From the NCBI RefSeq assembly GCF_003367475.1, contig NZ_QRHA01000002.1, positions 62,001 through 126,000 on the forward strand: a stretch of 64,000 bases of DNA. The letters are read 5' to 3'. The translations under genes were made by a program, and so were the position numbers. Origin of the DNA: Alteromonas aestuariivivens. GTDB taxonomy: Bacteria; Pseudomonadota; Gammaproteobacteria; Enterobacterales; Alteromonadaceae. Position 1 is the stretch's first letter, and every line of letters begins with the position of its first letter. Under the pieces are notes generated by a model, which did not search any database, was not told the DNA's origin, and saw only the letters and a list, made by a program, of their open reading frames with translations. This document shows positions 44,959-54,726 of this stretch, piece after piece.

Positions 44959-47340
44959 ATGAAAAACCTCTCACGAATTAGCAGCAGTGTCTTGCTGGCA
45001 TTTTCTCCACTTTCTTTTGCCGCCACCATTACCGGTACCGTTACCGATATTCAGGGAGCTCCCATTGCCGGAGCTGAGGTAAAACTGGAGGGGTCGCGCA
45101 GGGTTGAAACGACAGACGAAGCCGGGCGATACGAGCTCAGGGACATAGCGGTCAAAGATGTCCACATTCACGTATTCAGTGATAAGTTTATTCATGGCGA
45201 CCGGGATCTTGGAGTGGTGGAACAGGATCAGGTAGTCGACTTCGTGCTCGCACCCACATCCATGGACAATATTGTTGTCACGGCTACGGCACTGCAAACT
45301 TCGGTGCTGGAGTCGGTCACACCGGTTTCTGTGATCGGTGCTGAACAGCTCAGAAAAATTCAGGCTCCAACCCTGGGTGAGACTCTGAAAGCAACCCCAG
45401 GTGTACACAGTACCTATTTCGGTCCGGTATCCAGCAGCCCAGTCATTCGCGGTAACGATGGCCCAAGGGTTAAAATCGTCCAGAATGGGTTGGACGTATC
45501 CGATGTATCCCGGGTTGGCCCGGATCACAATGTTGCTGCTAATACGTCCAGTGCCACTCAGGTTGAGGTGCTTCGTGGGCCCGCTACTCTGCAGTACGGC
45601 AGTGGGGCTATTGGTGGGGTCATCAATGTGGTGGACAAGCGGATCCCCAAGCAGGTGCCCTATGCCTTGGAAGGCGAAGCCGAGCTGCGTTATTCCGGGG
45701 CCGATAAGGGGCAATTTGCCAAAGTGGACGTTACCGCAGGCAAGGGAAATCTGGCCTACCACTTTGATGGTTTTATCCGTGAGACTGAAGACGTCCGCAT
45801 ACCGGGTTACGCTTCCCTTAACCCGGATGAGGACGAACCCAAGGGGGTACTGGAGAACAGCGCAATGGATAGCAGTAGCTATACCGCCGGTTTTTCCTAT
45901 GTTCAGGATGAGGGCTATTTGGGGTTTGCCGTTGAACAGCTGGATAATCTATACGGAGTTCCCGGCCATGAGCATCATCATGAAGACGAGCATGAAGAGC
46001 AGACTGAACCAGAGGCAGATACCGGCACTCAGATTGATGTGGATATGACCCGTTATCAGTTGGCCGGTGAATGGAATGATCTCAATGATACATTCACGAA
46101 TATTCGTTTTGCTGCGTCTTATACGGATTACCAGCACGCCGAACTCGAAGGGCAAGAGATTGGTACCGTATTCAGCAACAAGGGTTCCGATCTGCGTTTG
46201 ACTGCAAACCATGGTGGAACCGGGGCATGGCATGGTGTGATAGGTGTTCAGTACCATAATGCGGACTATGAAGCTCTTGGCGAAGAGGCCTTTACTCCCG
46301 CAACCGATACTGCTTCGTACGCGTTATTTATGGTTGAGCAGAAAAAGGTCGGTGACTTCACCGTGGAGCTCGGTGCCCGATTCGAACGCACGGAATATCA
46401 GGCCGGTGACACAGAGTGGGAATTGCACACGGAACACCTGGAAACGGATCATGATGAGGAGCATGCCGATGAAGCCCACGTTTTTACGTTTGATGAGTAC
46501 AGGTTTACCAGTGCTTCGTTTTCAGCAGGCGTAAACTGGGAATATCAGCAAGGTCATGGGCTGGCAGTAACACTCTCCCGCAATGAGCGGGCTCCCAGCC
46601 AGCAGGAATTGTTTGCTGGTGGCCAGCACCTGGCCACCCAAACTTTTGAAGTTGGTCTGGTTTACGACCTGGACGATACCGGAGAGGTTTCTGAAAGCCT
46701 GCTGGGCGCTGAAGAGGAGGTGAGTACTAACATCGATATTACCCTTCGCCGTTTTATCGGAGAGTGGGGGTATACGGTATCGTTGTTTTATAACAGCGCA
46801 GGTGACTACATTTATCAGGCCCAGACCGGATTGTTTACCGAAGCAGGCCATGAGGAAGAAGCTGGCGCTGAGGAGCACGGCGATGAAGAAGGTCTGCCGG
46901 TTTTTTATTTTCAGCAGGCTGATGCCACCATTTACGGCGCAGAGGCAGAACTGTACGTGGATTTGACTCCAAACTGGCGGTTGGAAGCCTTTGGGGATCT
47001 GATTCGTGCTGAAATTGATTCTCAGGATTTACCTCGTACCCCTCCCATGCGACTGGGCGCCAGTCTGCATTACGATAACGAAGTGCTGAGCGCTGAGTTT
47101 GGCGCGGTATGGAACGACAGCCAGAAAAATGTGGCGCCGTTTGAATCTGTAACCAGCGGCTATACGCTGCTCAATGCTAACCTGCAGTACAGTGTGTTTA
47201 CAGACAGCGTTGAATGGGTAATGTTTGCCCGTGCAGACAATCTTACCGATGAGGATGCCCGGGTACATACCTCCTTTCTGAAAGAGCAGGCTCCATTGCC
47301 CGGGCGTAACTTTTCTTTCGGCGTAAGAGCTGTATTTTAG
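44959..47340 (+). CDS. ZnuD-like TonB-dependent zinc receptor
   Basis: Outer-membrane TonB receptor, 793 aa. After the signal peptide ('LLAFSPLSFAA') comes a carboxypeptidase-like beta-sandwich domain ('ITGTVTDIQGAPIAGAEVKL'), then the plug ('VVTATALQTSVLESVTPVSV', 'VEVLRGPATLQYGSGAIGGV') and the barrel ending 'FSFGVRAVF'. Extracellular loops are very rich in His, Glu and Asp: 'GHEHHHEDEHEEQ', 'ETDHDEEHADEAH' and 'GHEEEAGAEEHGDEEG'. This is the ZnuD pattern. With the Zur box directly upstream, zinc uptake at low zinc is the likely job. It stands apart from the carbohydrate receptors in plug sequence. Confidence 0.9.
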   Translation: MKNLSRISSSVLLAFSPLSFAATITGTVTDIQGAPIAGAEVKLEGSRRVETTDEAGRYELRDIAVKDVHIHVFSDKFIHGDRDLGVVEQDQVVDFVLAPTSMDNIVVTATALQTSVLESVTPVSVIGAEQLRKIQAPTLGETLKATPGVHSTYFGPVSSSPVIRGNDGPRVKIVQNGLDVSDVSRVGPDHNVAANTSSATQVEVLRGPATLQYGSGAIGGVINVVDKRIPKQVPYALEGEAELRYSGADKGQFAKVDVTAGKGNLAYHFDGFIRETEDVRIPGYASLNPDEDEPKGVLENSAMDSSSYTAGFSYVQDEGYLGFAVEQLDNLYGVPGHEHHHEDEHEEQTEPEADTGTQIDVDMTRYQLAGEWNDLNDTFTNIRFAASYTDYQHAELEGQEIGTVFSNKGSDLRLTANHGGTGAWHGVIGVQYHNADYEALGEEAFTPATDTASYALFMVEQKKVGDFTVELGARFERTEYQAGDTEWELHTEHLETDHDEEHADEAHVFTFDEYRFTSASFSAGVNWEYQQGHGLAVTLSRNERAPSQQELFAGGQHLATQTFEVGLVYDLDDTGEVSESLLGAEEEVSTNIDITLRRFIGEWGYTVSLFYNSAGDYIYQAQTGLFTEAGHEEEAGAEEHGDEEGLPVFYFQQADATIYGAEAELYVDLTPNWRLEAFGDLIRAEIDSQDLPRTPPMRLGASLHYDNEVLSAEFGAVWNDSQKNVAPFESVTSGYTLLNANLQYSVFTDSVEWVMFARADNLTDEDARVHTSFLKEQAPLPGRNFSFGVRAVF

Positions 47341-47350
47341 CAGACTGCGT

Positions 47351-47381
47351 CCGGTCTTCGACTGGCAGTATCGAAGACCGG
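47351..47381 (+). terminator. Hairpin after the zinc receptor
   Basis: CCGGTCTTCGA (47351-47361) and TCGAAGACCGG (47371-47381) form a perfect 11-bp stem 10 bp after the stop. No T-run follows, so it may stabilise or partly terminate the transcript. Confidence 0.55.
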
Positions 47382-47476
47382 GCGGCGATGTTGCCCGTGA
47401 ACTGGCGCTTGATGCTGTCCCCCTGCCTGCATTACTATCCCACTAGCAAATTTGTCTCTTGTCATACGGGCTCTTA

Positions 47477-47980
47477 ATGGTCATTACCACAACAGAACGC
47501 TTGAGCATTCGGGTTCCCCGATTGGAAGACGCAGAATGGTTGCTTGAGTTGAACAATGATCCTCTTTGGGTTCAGTTCTGCGGCAATTGGGGAGTACACA
47601 GCCTTGATGATGCTGCGGAGTATGCCAGCAATTGTCGTAAGCATACCGAGTATTATGGGCATGGGCTATGGGTGGTGGAGCATAAACAGTCTGCTGCCCC
47701 GGTTGGAGTTTGTGGCTTGTTGACCCGAGGAATATTTATACATCCGGATTTAGGCTATGGTCTGCTTAAGCCCTATCGGGGGCAGGGGATTGCAAAAGAG
47801 GCCGCTATGGGAGTTATAGATTGGGCCCGTCATTCCGGAAAGTTTACACACCTAACGGCAATGGCCCATGTCGATAATTACGCATCACAATCGCTGTTAG
47901 CCAGGTTAGGTTTTGAGCGGGAGGGTAAAATTTTTCTCAAAAATGTGTTTGACCAGTATTTGTTTCGAGCAACTCTGTGA
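47477..47980 (+). CDS. GNAT-family N-acetyltransferase (RimJ/RimL type)
   Basis: A 167-aa acetyltransferase of the RimJ/RimL group. Motifs: 'RLSIRVPRLEDAEWLLEL' at the N-terminus, the acetyl-CoA loop 'PYRGQGIAKEAAMGVIDWA' (Q/R-x-x-G-x-A), and 'NYASQSLLARLGFEREG' near the C-terminus. ATG 47477 is preferred over an upstream TTG at 47459. The substrate, whether protein N-terminus or small amine, is unknown. Confidence 0.85.
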   Translation: MVITTTERLSIRVPRLEDAEWLLELNNDPLWVQFCGNWGVHSLDDAAEYASNCRKHTEYYGHGLWVVEHKQSAAPVGVCGLLTRGIFIHPDLGYGLLKPYRGQGIAKEAAMGVIDWARHSGKFTHLTAMAHVDNYASQSLLARLGFEREGKIFLKNVFDQYLFRATL

Positions 47981-48127
47981 CTTTTGGTTGTCTATGTTAG
48001 CCGAATAGACTATTCGTATTTTCGCCTTGTTGCGTTCAACGGATCAGTTTGCACGCCCGCTGTGGTTTGTGCTCGCTGGCAAATTCTTGCTACTATTTTC
48101 TCTTTCGTTTTTAAAATCATAATAATC

Positions 48128-50845
48128 ATGAAGATAACTAAAATCATAGGCAGCCTGGTAAGCTCAGCAATGCTGTGTTTCAGTGCCGCCAGTCAAGCCA
48201 CATCACCACCCAAACCGGCCGAAGCCATCAAATACGATTTGTGGCCAGATACCCAGTACGACAGCCGCATTCCTACCCATTCCGAGGTGCTGGGCTATCA
48301 GGCCGGTGAGCGCATTACCAGCCACGGTGACATGTTGCGCTTTTTTGAAGCGCTTGAGCGCGCAGCACCTGAGCGCATTCGGATATTCGAATACGGCCGC
48401 AGCTGGGAAGGCCGCAAGCTGATTTATGCCGCGATAGGTTCACCGGAAAACGTGGAAAATCTTGAGCAGTTCGCTGCCAATATGCAGCGTCTGGCCGATC
48501 CCCGCATTACCAGTAAAAAAGAAGCTCAGAGCCTGATAAAAACATTGCCGGCTTCCGTGTGGTTGGAACATGGTGTTCACGGCAATGAGATAAGCAGCAC
48601 CGATGCCGCCATGATGTCGGCATATCATCTGCTGGCGGCCACCAATAGCCCTGTGGTAGACGAAATTCTTGCCAACACCCTGGTGTTCATTGATCCAATG
48701 CAGAACCCGGATGGCCGTACCCGTTTTTTAAGTTTCTATTATGCTAATGCTGGCTTGTCACACAGCGGTGACCGTTTAAGTGTGGACCACAATGAGCCAT
48801 GGCCCCGGGGGCGTTCCAATCACTACCTGTTTGATATGAACCGTGACTGGTTAGCGGTAACCCAGCCGGAAACTGCCGGGCGGATAAAAATTCTCAATCA
48901 TTTTAAACCCACCGTGGTCATTGATTTGCATGAAATGGGCGGAGATTCCAGTTACTTCTTCGTACCAGCGGCTGATCCCATCAACCCACACATGAGTCAG
49001 GCGCAGCTTGCCAATAATGATTTGATTGGCCGCAACAATGCCAACTATTTTGATCAGTTTGGGTTCACCTATTTTACCCGCGAAGTTTACGATGCCTTCT
49101 ACCCGGGCTATGGCGACAGCTGGCCAACCTTTTATGGTGCTTCTGCGGCAACTTATGAAGTGGGCTCAACCCGTGGTGAGGTGTATCGCACCCGCAGTGG
49201 CGAGGTGATCCGCTATAAATCGCCGGTGCAACGCCATTTTGTGGCTTCCATGGCAACCGCGGAAGCGGTAGCGCAGAACCGGGAAAAAATACTCAGCGAC
49301 TTTTACCAGTATCAGGTTGATGCCATCGAAACCGGGAAAAAGGATCGCGCAGAGCGCACCTTTATATTGCCTGCCAAGCGAGATAAAGCGGGAAGTCATC
49401 GCCTTGCTACATTGATGGCTACCCACGGAGTAGAGGTGCGTCAGGCCAGTGAAGGTTTTGAGGCCTGCGGTAATGACTACGAAGCAGGAGCTTATATCAT
49501 TGATACAGCACAGCCCCGGGGGAAGTTTGTGAAAACCACCTTCACCCGGCAGGTTGATATGGCCGAAGCGTTCATCAAGGAACAGGAACGTCGACGGGCG
49601 CGCAAACTGAACGATGAAATCTATGACGTTACAGCGTGGTCACTGCCATTGCTGTTCAACATTGATACCGATGCCTGTGGTCGTGAAGTCGAGGTTGACA
49701 GTATTGCAGTCAGTGCCGACACCCCGTTGCAGGGAGAAGTGATTAACCCGGACGCCAGTGTGGCATATCTGGTGCCCTGGGGTGATATGGCGGCCGGCCG
49801 TTTTCTGACGGCGGCGTTGCAGGCTGGCATTAAGCTTAAGAGTGCTGATCAGGCTTTCGTTTTGGGCGATAAGCAACGATTCCCTGCTGGGACGCTGATT
49901 ATCGAAAAGAAAGCCAACAGTAGTGATATTGCTGCTAAAGTGGCCGGGATTGCGAATAAAACAGGGGCAACAGTAACGGGTGTTGACAGCAGCTGGGTGA
50001 TTGAAGGGCCGAGCTTTGGCAGCCGCAAAGCTGTTCCGATGACAGCACCGAATATTGCCATGGCCTGGGACAGCCCAACCAGTTCTCTGAGCGCAGGCGC
50101 CACCCGCTTCGTGCTTGAGCGCCAGTTTCATTACCCGGTCACCGCCATTCGTTCTGACACCCTGGCCAGGGCCGACCTGAGTCATTATCAGGTACTGATT
50201 TTACCTTCAGGCCATTATGGAGATGCCTTGGGAGAGCGTGGTGCCAGCAACCTGCGGCAGTGGGTAAAACAGGGCGGCGTACTGATTACCCTGGCGGATG
50301 CAACCCGGTTTGCAGCCCAAAGCAATATTGGCCTGCTGGATGTAAAAAGGGAATACATCTATCAGGAGGACAGCTCAGGTGGTGCGGCTAACGGCTCTGA
50401 GCAGGATCAGGTTGACGGCCAGCTGATCACCTCGAAAGCACAACTGCTTGATATTATTGACAGTGAGAAGCAGTCACCGGATTACGTGGCTGGGGTGCTT
50501 GCCAACGTAGAGGTGGATCAGGAGCACTGGTTGACCGCAGGCGTCAATCCTAATGTGGTGTCTCTGGTCGTTGGCAGCGATATTTATGCTCCAATGCAAC
50601 TGGCATCGGGTAAAAATCTGGCCTGGTTTGCCGATGCTGACAAGGTACTCGCCAGTGGCTACCTGTGGAAGGAAAATCAGCAGCAATTGGCGTACAAACC
50701 CTTTCTGCTGCATCAGCCGATGGGTAAGGGAATGGTGATTGGCTTTACCCAGGACCCAACCAGCCGGGCCTATCTTGATGGGCTGAATGTGCTGTTTATG
50801 AACAGCGTATTCCGTGCTGCGGCACACGCAGACCCCATTCGCTAA
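48128..50845 (+). CDS. Exported M14 zinc carboxypeptidase with C-terminal GATase-like domain
   Basis: A 905-aa secreted metallopeptidase. ATG 48128 gives a signal peptide (ending 'CFSAASQA'); the longer frame from 47984 runs through the leader. The M14 domain has Zn ligands H151-x-x-E154 in 'HGVHGNEIS', the third ligand in 'VIDLHEMGG', and the catalytic Glu in 'TYEVGSTRG'. Residues from about 660 ('YQVLILPSGHYGD', 'WVKQGGVLITLADATRFA') resemble a class I glutamine-amidotransferase-like fold, a common tail of this M14 group. No clear Shine-Dalgarno is seen. Probable role: periplasmic or extracellular peptide degradation. Confidence 0.88.
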   Translation: MKITKIIGSLVSSAMLCFSAASQATSPPKPAEAIKYDLWPDTQYDSRIPTHSEVLGYQAGERITSHGDMLRFFEALERAAPERIRIFEYGRSWEGRKLIYAAIGSPENVENLEQFAANMQRLADPRITSKKEAQSLIKTLPASVWLEHGVHGNEISSTDAAMMSAYHLLAATNSPVVDEILANTLVFIDPMQNPDGRTRFLSFYYANAGLSHSGDRLSVDHNEPWPRGRSNHYLFDMNRDWLAVTQPETAGRIKILNHFKPTVVIDLHEMGGDSSYFFVPAADPINPHMSQAQLANNDLIGRNNANYFDQFGFTYFTREVYDAFYPGYGDSWPTFYGASAATYEVGSTRGEVYRTRSGEVIRYKSPVQRHFVASMATAEAVAQNREKILSDFYQYQVDAIETGKKDRAERTFILPAKRDKAGSHRLATLMATHGVEVRQASEGFEACGNDYEAGAYIIDTAQPRGKFVKTTFTRQVDMAEAFIKEQERRRARKLNDEIYDVTAWSLPLLFNIDTDACGREVEVDSIAVSADTPLQGEVINPDASVAYLVPWGDMAAGRFLTAALQAGIKLKSADQAFVLGDKQRFPAGTLIIEKKANSSDIAAKVAGIANKTGATVTGVDSSWVIEGPSFGSRKAVPMTAPNIAMAWDSPTSSLSAGATRFVLERQFHYPVTAIRSDTLARADLSHYQVLILPSGHYGDALGERGASNLRQWVKQGGVLITLADATRFAAQSNIGLLDVKREYIYQEDSSGGAANGSEQDQVDGQLITSKAQLLDIIDSEKQSPDYVAGVLANVEVDQEHWLTAGVNPNVVSLVVGSDIYAPMQLASGKNLAWFADADKVLASGYLWKENQQQLAYKPFLLHQPMGKGMVIGFTQDPTSRAYLDGLNVLFMNSVFRAAAHADPIR

Positions 50846-50858
50846 CTGTCAGAAATAA

Positions 50859-50883
50859 TCAGGGCCCGTAATTCGGGCCCTGA
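50859..50883. terminator. Bidirectional terminator between M14 peptidase and cyclophilin
   Basis: TCAGGGCCCG and CGGGCCCTGA pair across five bases, placed between two convergent genes 14 bp after the peptidase stop. The stem is strong, but the T-run on the plus side is short. Confidence 0.7.
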
Positions 50884-50906
50884 TACATTATTTGCCGCGA
50901 ATATAA

Positions 50907-51503
50907 TTAAAGCGGCGGTAATATGGTCGCTTTCTTGAGAATGATTGGCTCAACCGGCACATTGGGCTGATTAAACTGAATGTTGTATTCGGTTTCCACT
51001 TCGGCCATAGCGTCCAGCACCTGCTCACCACTCACTACCATTCCAAACACGGCATACCCCCAATCCTTGCCCGGATCCAGGCTGGTGTTGTCGTTTACAT
51101 TGAAAAAAAACTGCCGGTTGGCGGTATGGGGATCATTTTGACGCGCCATGGCAATGGTATACAGGCCGTTTTTCATGCCGTTACCGGACTCGTTGAAGAT
51201 TTCCGGAAACTTCGGCTTTTCGCGATAATCCGTGTCGTAACCGCCGCCCTGAACCACAAAACCTGGGATCACACGATGAAATACCGTGTCTTCATAGCTG
51301 CGCTTGTCTACATAACGCAAGAAATTATTGGTGGTAATGGGCGCCCGGCGCCGATCCAGTTCCACCACAATGTCGCCCATAGTGGTTTCCAGCTTTACCC
51401 TGGGGTAATAGTTGCCTTCCTGAATTTGTGAGCCGTCGTCAGCAGGCTTGGCCAGTACTGCGCTGCTTATCAGCATTATGGTCGCAAGCAAATAGTGTCG
51501 CAT
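50907..51503 (-). CDS. Periplasmic cyclophilin-type peptidyl-prolyl isomerase
   Basis: A 198-aa cis-trans prolyl isomerase, with a signal peptide (MRHYLLATIMLISSAVLA). The active site is 'DTVFHRVIPGFVVQGGG', with the catalytic Arg and Gln region, followed by 'IAMARQNDPHTANRQFFFNV'. The length and exported form fit PpiA. The start follows AAGGAGACC. It faces the M14 peptidase across a shared terminator. Confidence 0.93.
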   Translation of the reverse strand: MRHYLLATIMLISSAVLAKPADDGSQIQEGNYYPRVKLETTMGDIVVELDRRRAPITTNNFLRYVDKRSYEDTVFHRVIPGFVVQGGGYDTDYREKPKFPEIFNESGNGMKNGLYTIAMARQNDPHTANRQFFFNVNDNTSLDPGKDWGYAVFGMVVSGEQVLDAMAEVETEYNIQFNQPNVPVEPIILKKATILPPL

Positions 51504-51512
51504 AGGGTCTCC

Positions 51513-52685
51513 TTATCGTTTGGCTGCACTCAAGATAACGAATTTTTTGTCGCTTGCAAGCAGCTTCACGCCACCAAACAGGCGCTTAAGCTTGTGGTGG
51601 TAGTCCAGATGGCGGTTGGCAACCACGATAAGGTGGCCGCCTTTGCCCAGCGCTTCCCTGGCATCGTGAAACATTTGCCAGGCAATATGATCGGTAATGG
51701 TGTTTTGCTGGTGAAACGGCGGGTTGCACAATACCTTGGTGAATTCACCGCTTCGCTTGTCTGATAACAGAGTTTCCAGGCAGTTGCTGGCGACAAACTC
51801 ACACTGGGGCAGGCGTTCGGGGAAATTCGTTTGCACATTTTCCCGTGCGGAGGCAAGTGCCATAAAAGATTCATCCACAAAGGTAACCTGGCATTGTGGT
51901 GCCTGCGCTAACGCGCTCAACCCCAGAATGCCGTTGCCGCAACCCAGATCGATAAGCCGGTCACTATTGTCTGCCTGCATGTGCCCGAGCATCAGCCTGG
52001 CACCAATATCCAGCGACTGACGGGAAAATACGTTGGCGTGGTTGGTCAGGCTAAGGTGTGTGCCGTCTTGATGGGTGTATGACCAGGTTGTCGGGTAGGG
52101 GGAAGTAACCGGACGGGCACACAGTTCTGAATTAACGGTGGTAAAAATCAGGCGGGATTTTTTTACCGCCAGTGAAGTTTGGGTGGGCCCGATATAGCGC
52201 TCAAACAATGCCAGTACCGAGCGGGTGATGCTTTTCACTTTACCCGCAGCTATGATTCGGGTGTTCGCTGTTACGACCTGGCGAAGGGCAATCAACTGAT
52301 GCTCCAACAGTGCCAGGGTGCGCGGGATTTTTATCAGTACCATTGCCGGGGCTTGAGGCAGTGGGTCCATGCTGGTCAGGTAATGCACCGCAGGGGGCTG
52401 ATTATATTGTGCTGTGTTGGCCTCAAGGTTTTCCAGTAAAGAACGCTGGGCTATCCAGGAATCGGATACCCAGAAAGGCCGTTCATCGGCAAACCAGCAG
52501 CCCAGGGCGCCAAAGTCGTCGTTGAAAATGATACACTGCCCCTCGGGCTGTGTGGCGTCCTGCTGAATTTCGGTAATAAGCAATTCATCTGCGCTGTCCC
52601 AGGCCTGAAGGCTTTTGTGCTGATGCCGTGCCGGGTAACGTATTAAAGATAACGTTCGATCAAAAAGGCTAAACTGTGTATTCAT
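51513..52685 (-). CDS. rlmG: 23S rRNA (guanine-N2)-methyltransferase RlmG-like
   Basis: SAM-dependent rRNA methyltransferase, about 390 aa from ATG 52685 (MNTQFSLFDRTLSLIRYP). It has the RsmC/RlmG two-domain layout: a degenerate N-terminal methyltransferase half, then the catalytic half with 'LIDLGCGNGILGLSALAQ' (SAM motif I) and 'KVLCNPPFHQQ' (motif IV NPPF). E. coli RlmG modifies G1835 of 23S rRNA. The closely related RsmC (16S G1207) is the alternative; the N-terminal sequence favours RlmG. It is divergent from alkB by 39 bp. Confidence 0.85.
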   Translation of the reverse strand: MNTQFSLFDRTLSLIRYPARHQHKSLQAWDSADELLITEIQQDATQPEGQCIIFNDDFGALGCWFADERPFWVSDSWIAQRSLLENLEANTAQYNQPPAVHYLTSMDPLPQAPAMVLIKIPRTLALLEHQLIALRQVVTANTRIIAAGKVKSITRSVLALFERYIGPTQTSLAVKKSRLIFTTVNSELCARPVTSPYPTTWSYTHQDGTHLSLTNHANVFSRQSLDIGARLMLGHMQADNSDRLIDLGCGNGILGLSALAQAPQCQVTFVDESFMALASARENVQTNFPERLPQCEFVASNCLETLLSDKRSGEFTKVLCNPPFHQQNTITDHIAWQMFHDAREALGKGGHLIVVANRHLDYHHKLKRLFGGVKLLASDKKFVILSAAKR

Positions 52686-52724
52686 TCGAGTTGTTAATCG
52701 TTCTGTTGGTTGCGTGGTACTGAT

Positions 52725-53381
52725 ATGCAAGGCGATTTGTTTGCCGGTGCCATGGCTGATGCTTCCTGTCATGGGCAATCAGCGCAGCCAGTCCGGTTGC
52801 CGTTATCCGATGGCTGTGTGGACTATTATCCGGGTTGGTTGAGCGCCGTCGAGGCAACCCGGGTTCAGCAGGCTTTGCAGGCCAGTCTTCCATGGCAACA
52901 GGATACCATTAAACTGTTTGGCAAGCCTTTAAAAATACCGCGTCTGCAATCCTGGCACGGCGACCCGGAATGTGTGTACGCCTATTCCAATCTGGTCATG
53001 GATCCGCACCCATGGACACCGCAGCTCAGTGCTTTACGCCGGCGGTGCGAACAGCTGACCGGAACACGCTTCAACAGTGTGCTGGCGAACTGGTACCGGG
53101 ATGGCCAGGACAGCATGGGCTTACACGCAGATGACGAGCCGGAACTGGGGCCGAAGCCGGTTATTGCTTCGCTGACTTTCGGCGCTGCGCGTCCGTTCGT
53201 GTTCAAACACAAGCGAACCGGTGCCCGTTACTCGCTACCTCTTGCACACGGCAGTTTACTTATTATGGCTGGTGCTACTCAGGCGCATTATCTGCATGGC
53301 GTGGCCAAGACGTCGCGCCGGGTTGATGCTAGAATCAACCTCACTTTCCGCTGGATTAACCCTCACCTGACATCTGTATAA
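52725..53381 (+). CDS. alkB: AlkB-type DNA repair dioxygenase
   Basis: Fe(II)/2-oxoglutarate dioxygenase that reverses N1-methyl-A and N3-methyl-C damage in DNA. 218 aa from ATG 52725 (a TTG at 52710 is possible). The iron ligands are in 'SMGLHADDEPELG' (H-x-D) and 'QAHYLHGVAKTSRR' (His), and the 2-oxoglutarate Arg is in 'RVDARINLTFR'. 'NSVLANWYRDGQD' is typical of the ALKBH2/3-like bacterial branch. Confidence 0.9.
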   Translation: MQGDLFAGAMADASCHGQSAQPVRLPLSDGCVDYYPGWLSAVEATRVQQALQASLPWQQDTIKLFGKPLKIPRLQSWHGDPECVYAYSNLVMDPHPWTPQLSALRRRCEQLTGTRFNSVLANWYRDGQDSMGLHADDEPELGPKPVIASLTFGAARPFVFKHKRTGARYSLPLAHGSLLIMAGATQAHYLHGVAKTSRRVDARINLTFRWINPHLTSV

Positions 53382-53401
53382 AGTGATAAGGCAGTAACCT
53401 G

Positions 53402-53719
53402 ATGCAAGACGTAAAGCAATATATTGAATCCCAACTGAACAGTGCGCTGGCACCGTTGTTTTTGCAGGTTGCGGACGAAAGCCATATGCACAATGTGCCG
53501 CCCGGTGCGCAAAGCCATTTCAAGGTCACGGTTGTCAGTGAGAAGTTTAACGGAACGAGGCTCATAGCCCGGCACAGACAGGTCAATGCCTTGCTGGCCG
53601 AGGCACTGCAAGGCCCCGTTCATGCACTGGCAATGCATACCTACACGCCGGATGAGTGGCGGGCCAGGGGGGGAGAAATTGTTGACTCTCCTCAATGCCG
53701 GGGAGGCAGCTCAAAGTAG
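53402..53719 (+). CDS. bolA: BolA family protein
   Basis: A 105-aa cytosolic BolA protein, which in the family works with monothiol glutaredoxins in iron-sulfur handling and affects cell shape. The conserved 'HMHNVPPGAQSHFKVTVVS', with its His ligands, and 'RHRQVNALLAEALQGPVHALAMHTYTPDEW' (in one run) are clear. Its last codons overlap the 3' end of the convergent AEC permease gene by 9 bp. Confidence 0.95.
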   Translation: MQDVKQYIESQLNSALAPLFLQVADESHMHNVPPGAQSHFKVTVVSEKFNGTRLIARHRQVNALLAEALQGPVHALAMHTYTPDEWRARGGEIVDSPQCRGGSSK

Positions 53720-54655
53720 CCTGGTGTTTTGCAGCAAACTGAATGCAATGGCCGTAACCGGTAATGATACCAGGGTCGTAGTGGCAATGATGCTGGCCGC
53801 CAGCCGGTAGTCACCACCCAAATTACGCGCCATTACATAACTTGCCGCGGCGGTGGGGGCTACCGACATCAAGAGTACTACACCCAGTTCCATTTCCCGA
53901 ACTCCCAGTAACGCACAACCTGCAACTATGACCAATGGGTAGAGCAGGCACTTGCTGATGGTGCTGAGGCTGATGTTATACAGGTCGCCGGTAAAAGAGC
54001 GGAACTGCAGTGAGGCGCCGGTACACAGCAATGCCAGCGGCAGCGTTAACTGGGCGACGTAGCCGCCCGTTTTAACTGCAAGCGACGGCAAAGGAACGGC
54101 AAAGTAGGAAAAGGGTAAAGCCAGCACTATGGCGAGGATCAGTGGGTTGGTGATCAGGTTTTTAACTGAGCTGAGCAAAGAAACGGCCCCGCCACTGTAA
54201 TAGTTGAGCACAAAAACCGACAACAGATTAAATAACACGGTAATACACCCCAGATAGACCGAGGCGACAGCAAGCCCTTCCGGTCCGTAAGCGTTGCTGC
54301 AGTAAGCCAGCCCGATAATGCCCATGTTGGCCCGAAATCCCCCCTGAATGACCACCCCCTTCGCATTGGGCTGTTGCACGGTGAAATGGGTGATCACCAT
54401 GAGAAAAGCAACAAACAGCAGGGTGCCAATAATGCCCACCACCAGAATAGTGGGGTTTGCGGCCAGACTGAAATCCGCTTTGCTGATGGTGATAAACAAC
54501 AATGCTGGCAAGGCAATGTTAAATACCAGCTTTGAGCCAGAATCGACAAATCCTTCGGAAATAAACCTCCGTTTCAACAGCACATAACCCAACATCAAAA
54601 TCAGTAAAACAGGTGCAATAACCTGCAGGGTAAAGTCAAACGGCGCAGACGGCAT
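53711..54655 (-). CDS. AEC-family permease
   Basis: Inner-membrane carrier of the auxin efflux carrier family, 314 aa with about ten hydrophobic segments. Typical features are 'LMLGYVLLKRRFISEGFVDSGSKLVFNIALPALLF' at the N-terminus and the mid-protein 'NPLILAIVLALPFSYFAVPLP', plus 'LALLCTGASLQF'. Bacterial members move organic acids such as malate; the substrate is not predictable. The ribosome site is weak. Confidence 0.87.
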   Translation of the reverse strand: MPSAPFDFTLQVIAPVLLILMLGYVLLKRRFISEGFVDSGSKLVFNIALPALLFITISKADFSLAANPTILVVGIIGTLLFVAFLMVITHFTVQQPNAKGVVIQGGFRANMGIIGLAYCSNAYGPEGLAVASVYLGCITVLFNLLSVFVLNYYSGGAVSLLSSVKNLITNPLILAIVLALPFSYFAVPLPSLAVKTGGYVAQLTLPLALLCTGASLQFRSFTGDLYNISLSTISKCLLYPLVIVAGCALLGVREMELGVVLLMSVAPTAAASYVMARNLGGDYRLAASIIATTTLVSLPVTAIAFSLLQNTRLL

Positions 54656-54726
54656 AAAAACTCAGATTCTGGAAATAAAACGGCAGCAGATTACCCGAAC
54701 CCGATCCTCGGCGCCAGTTGTTGGCA

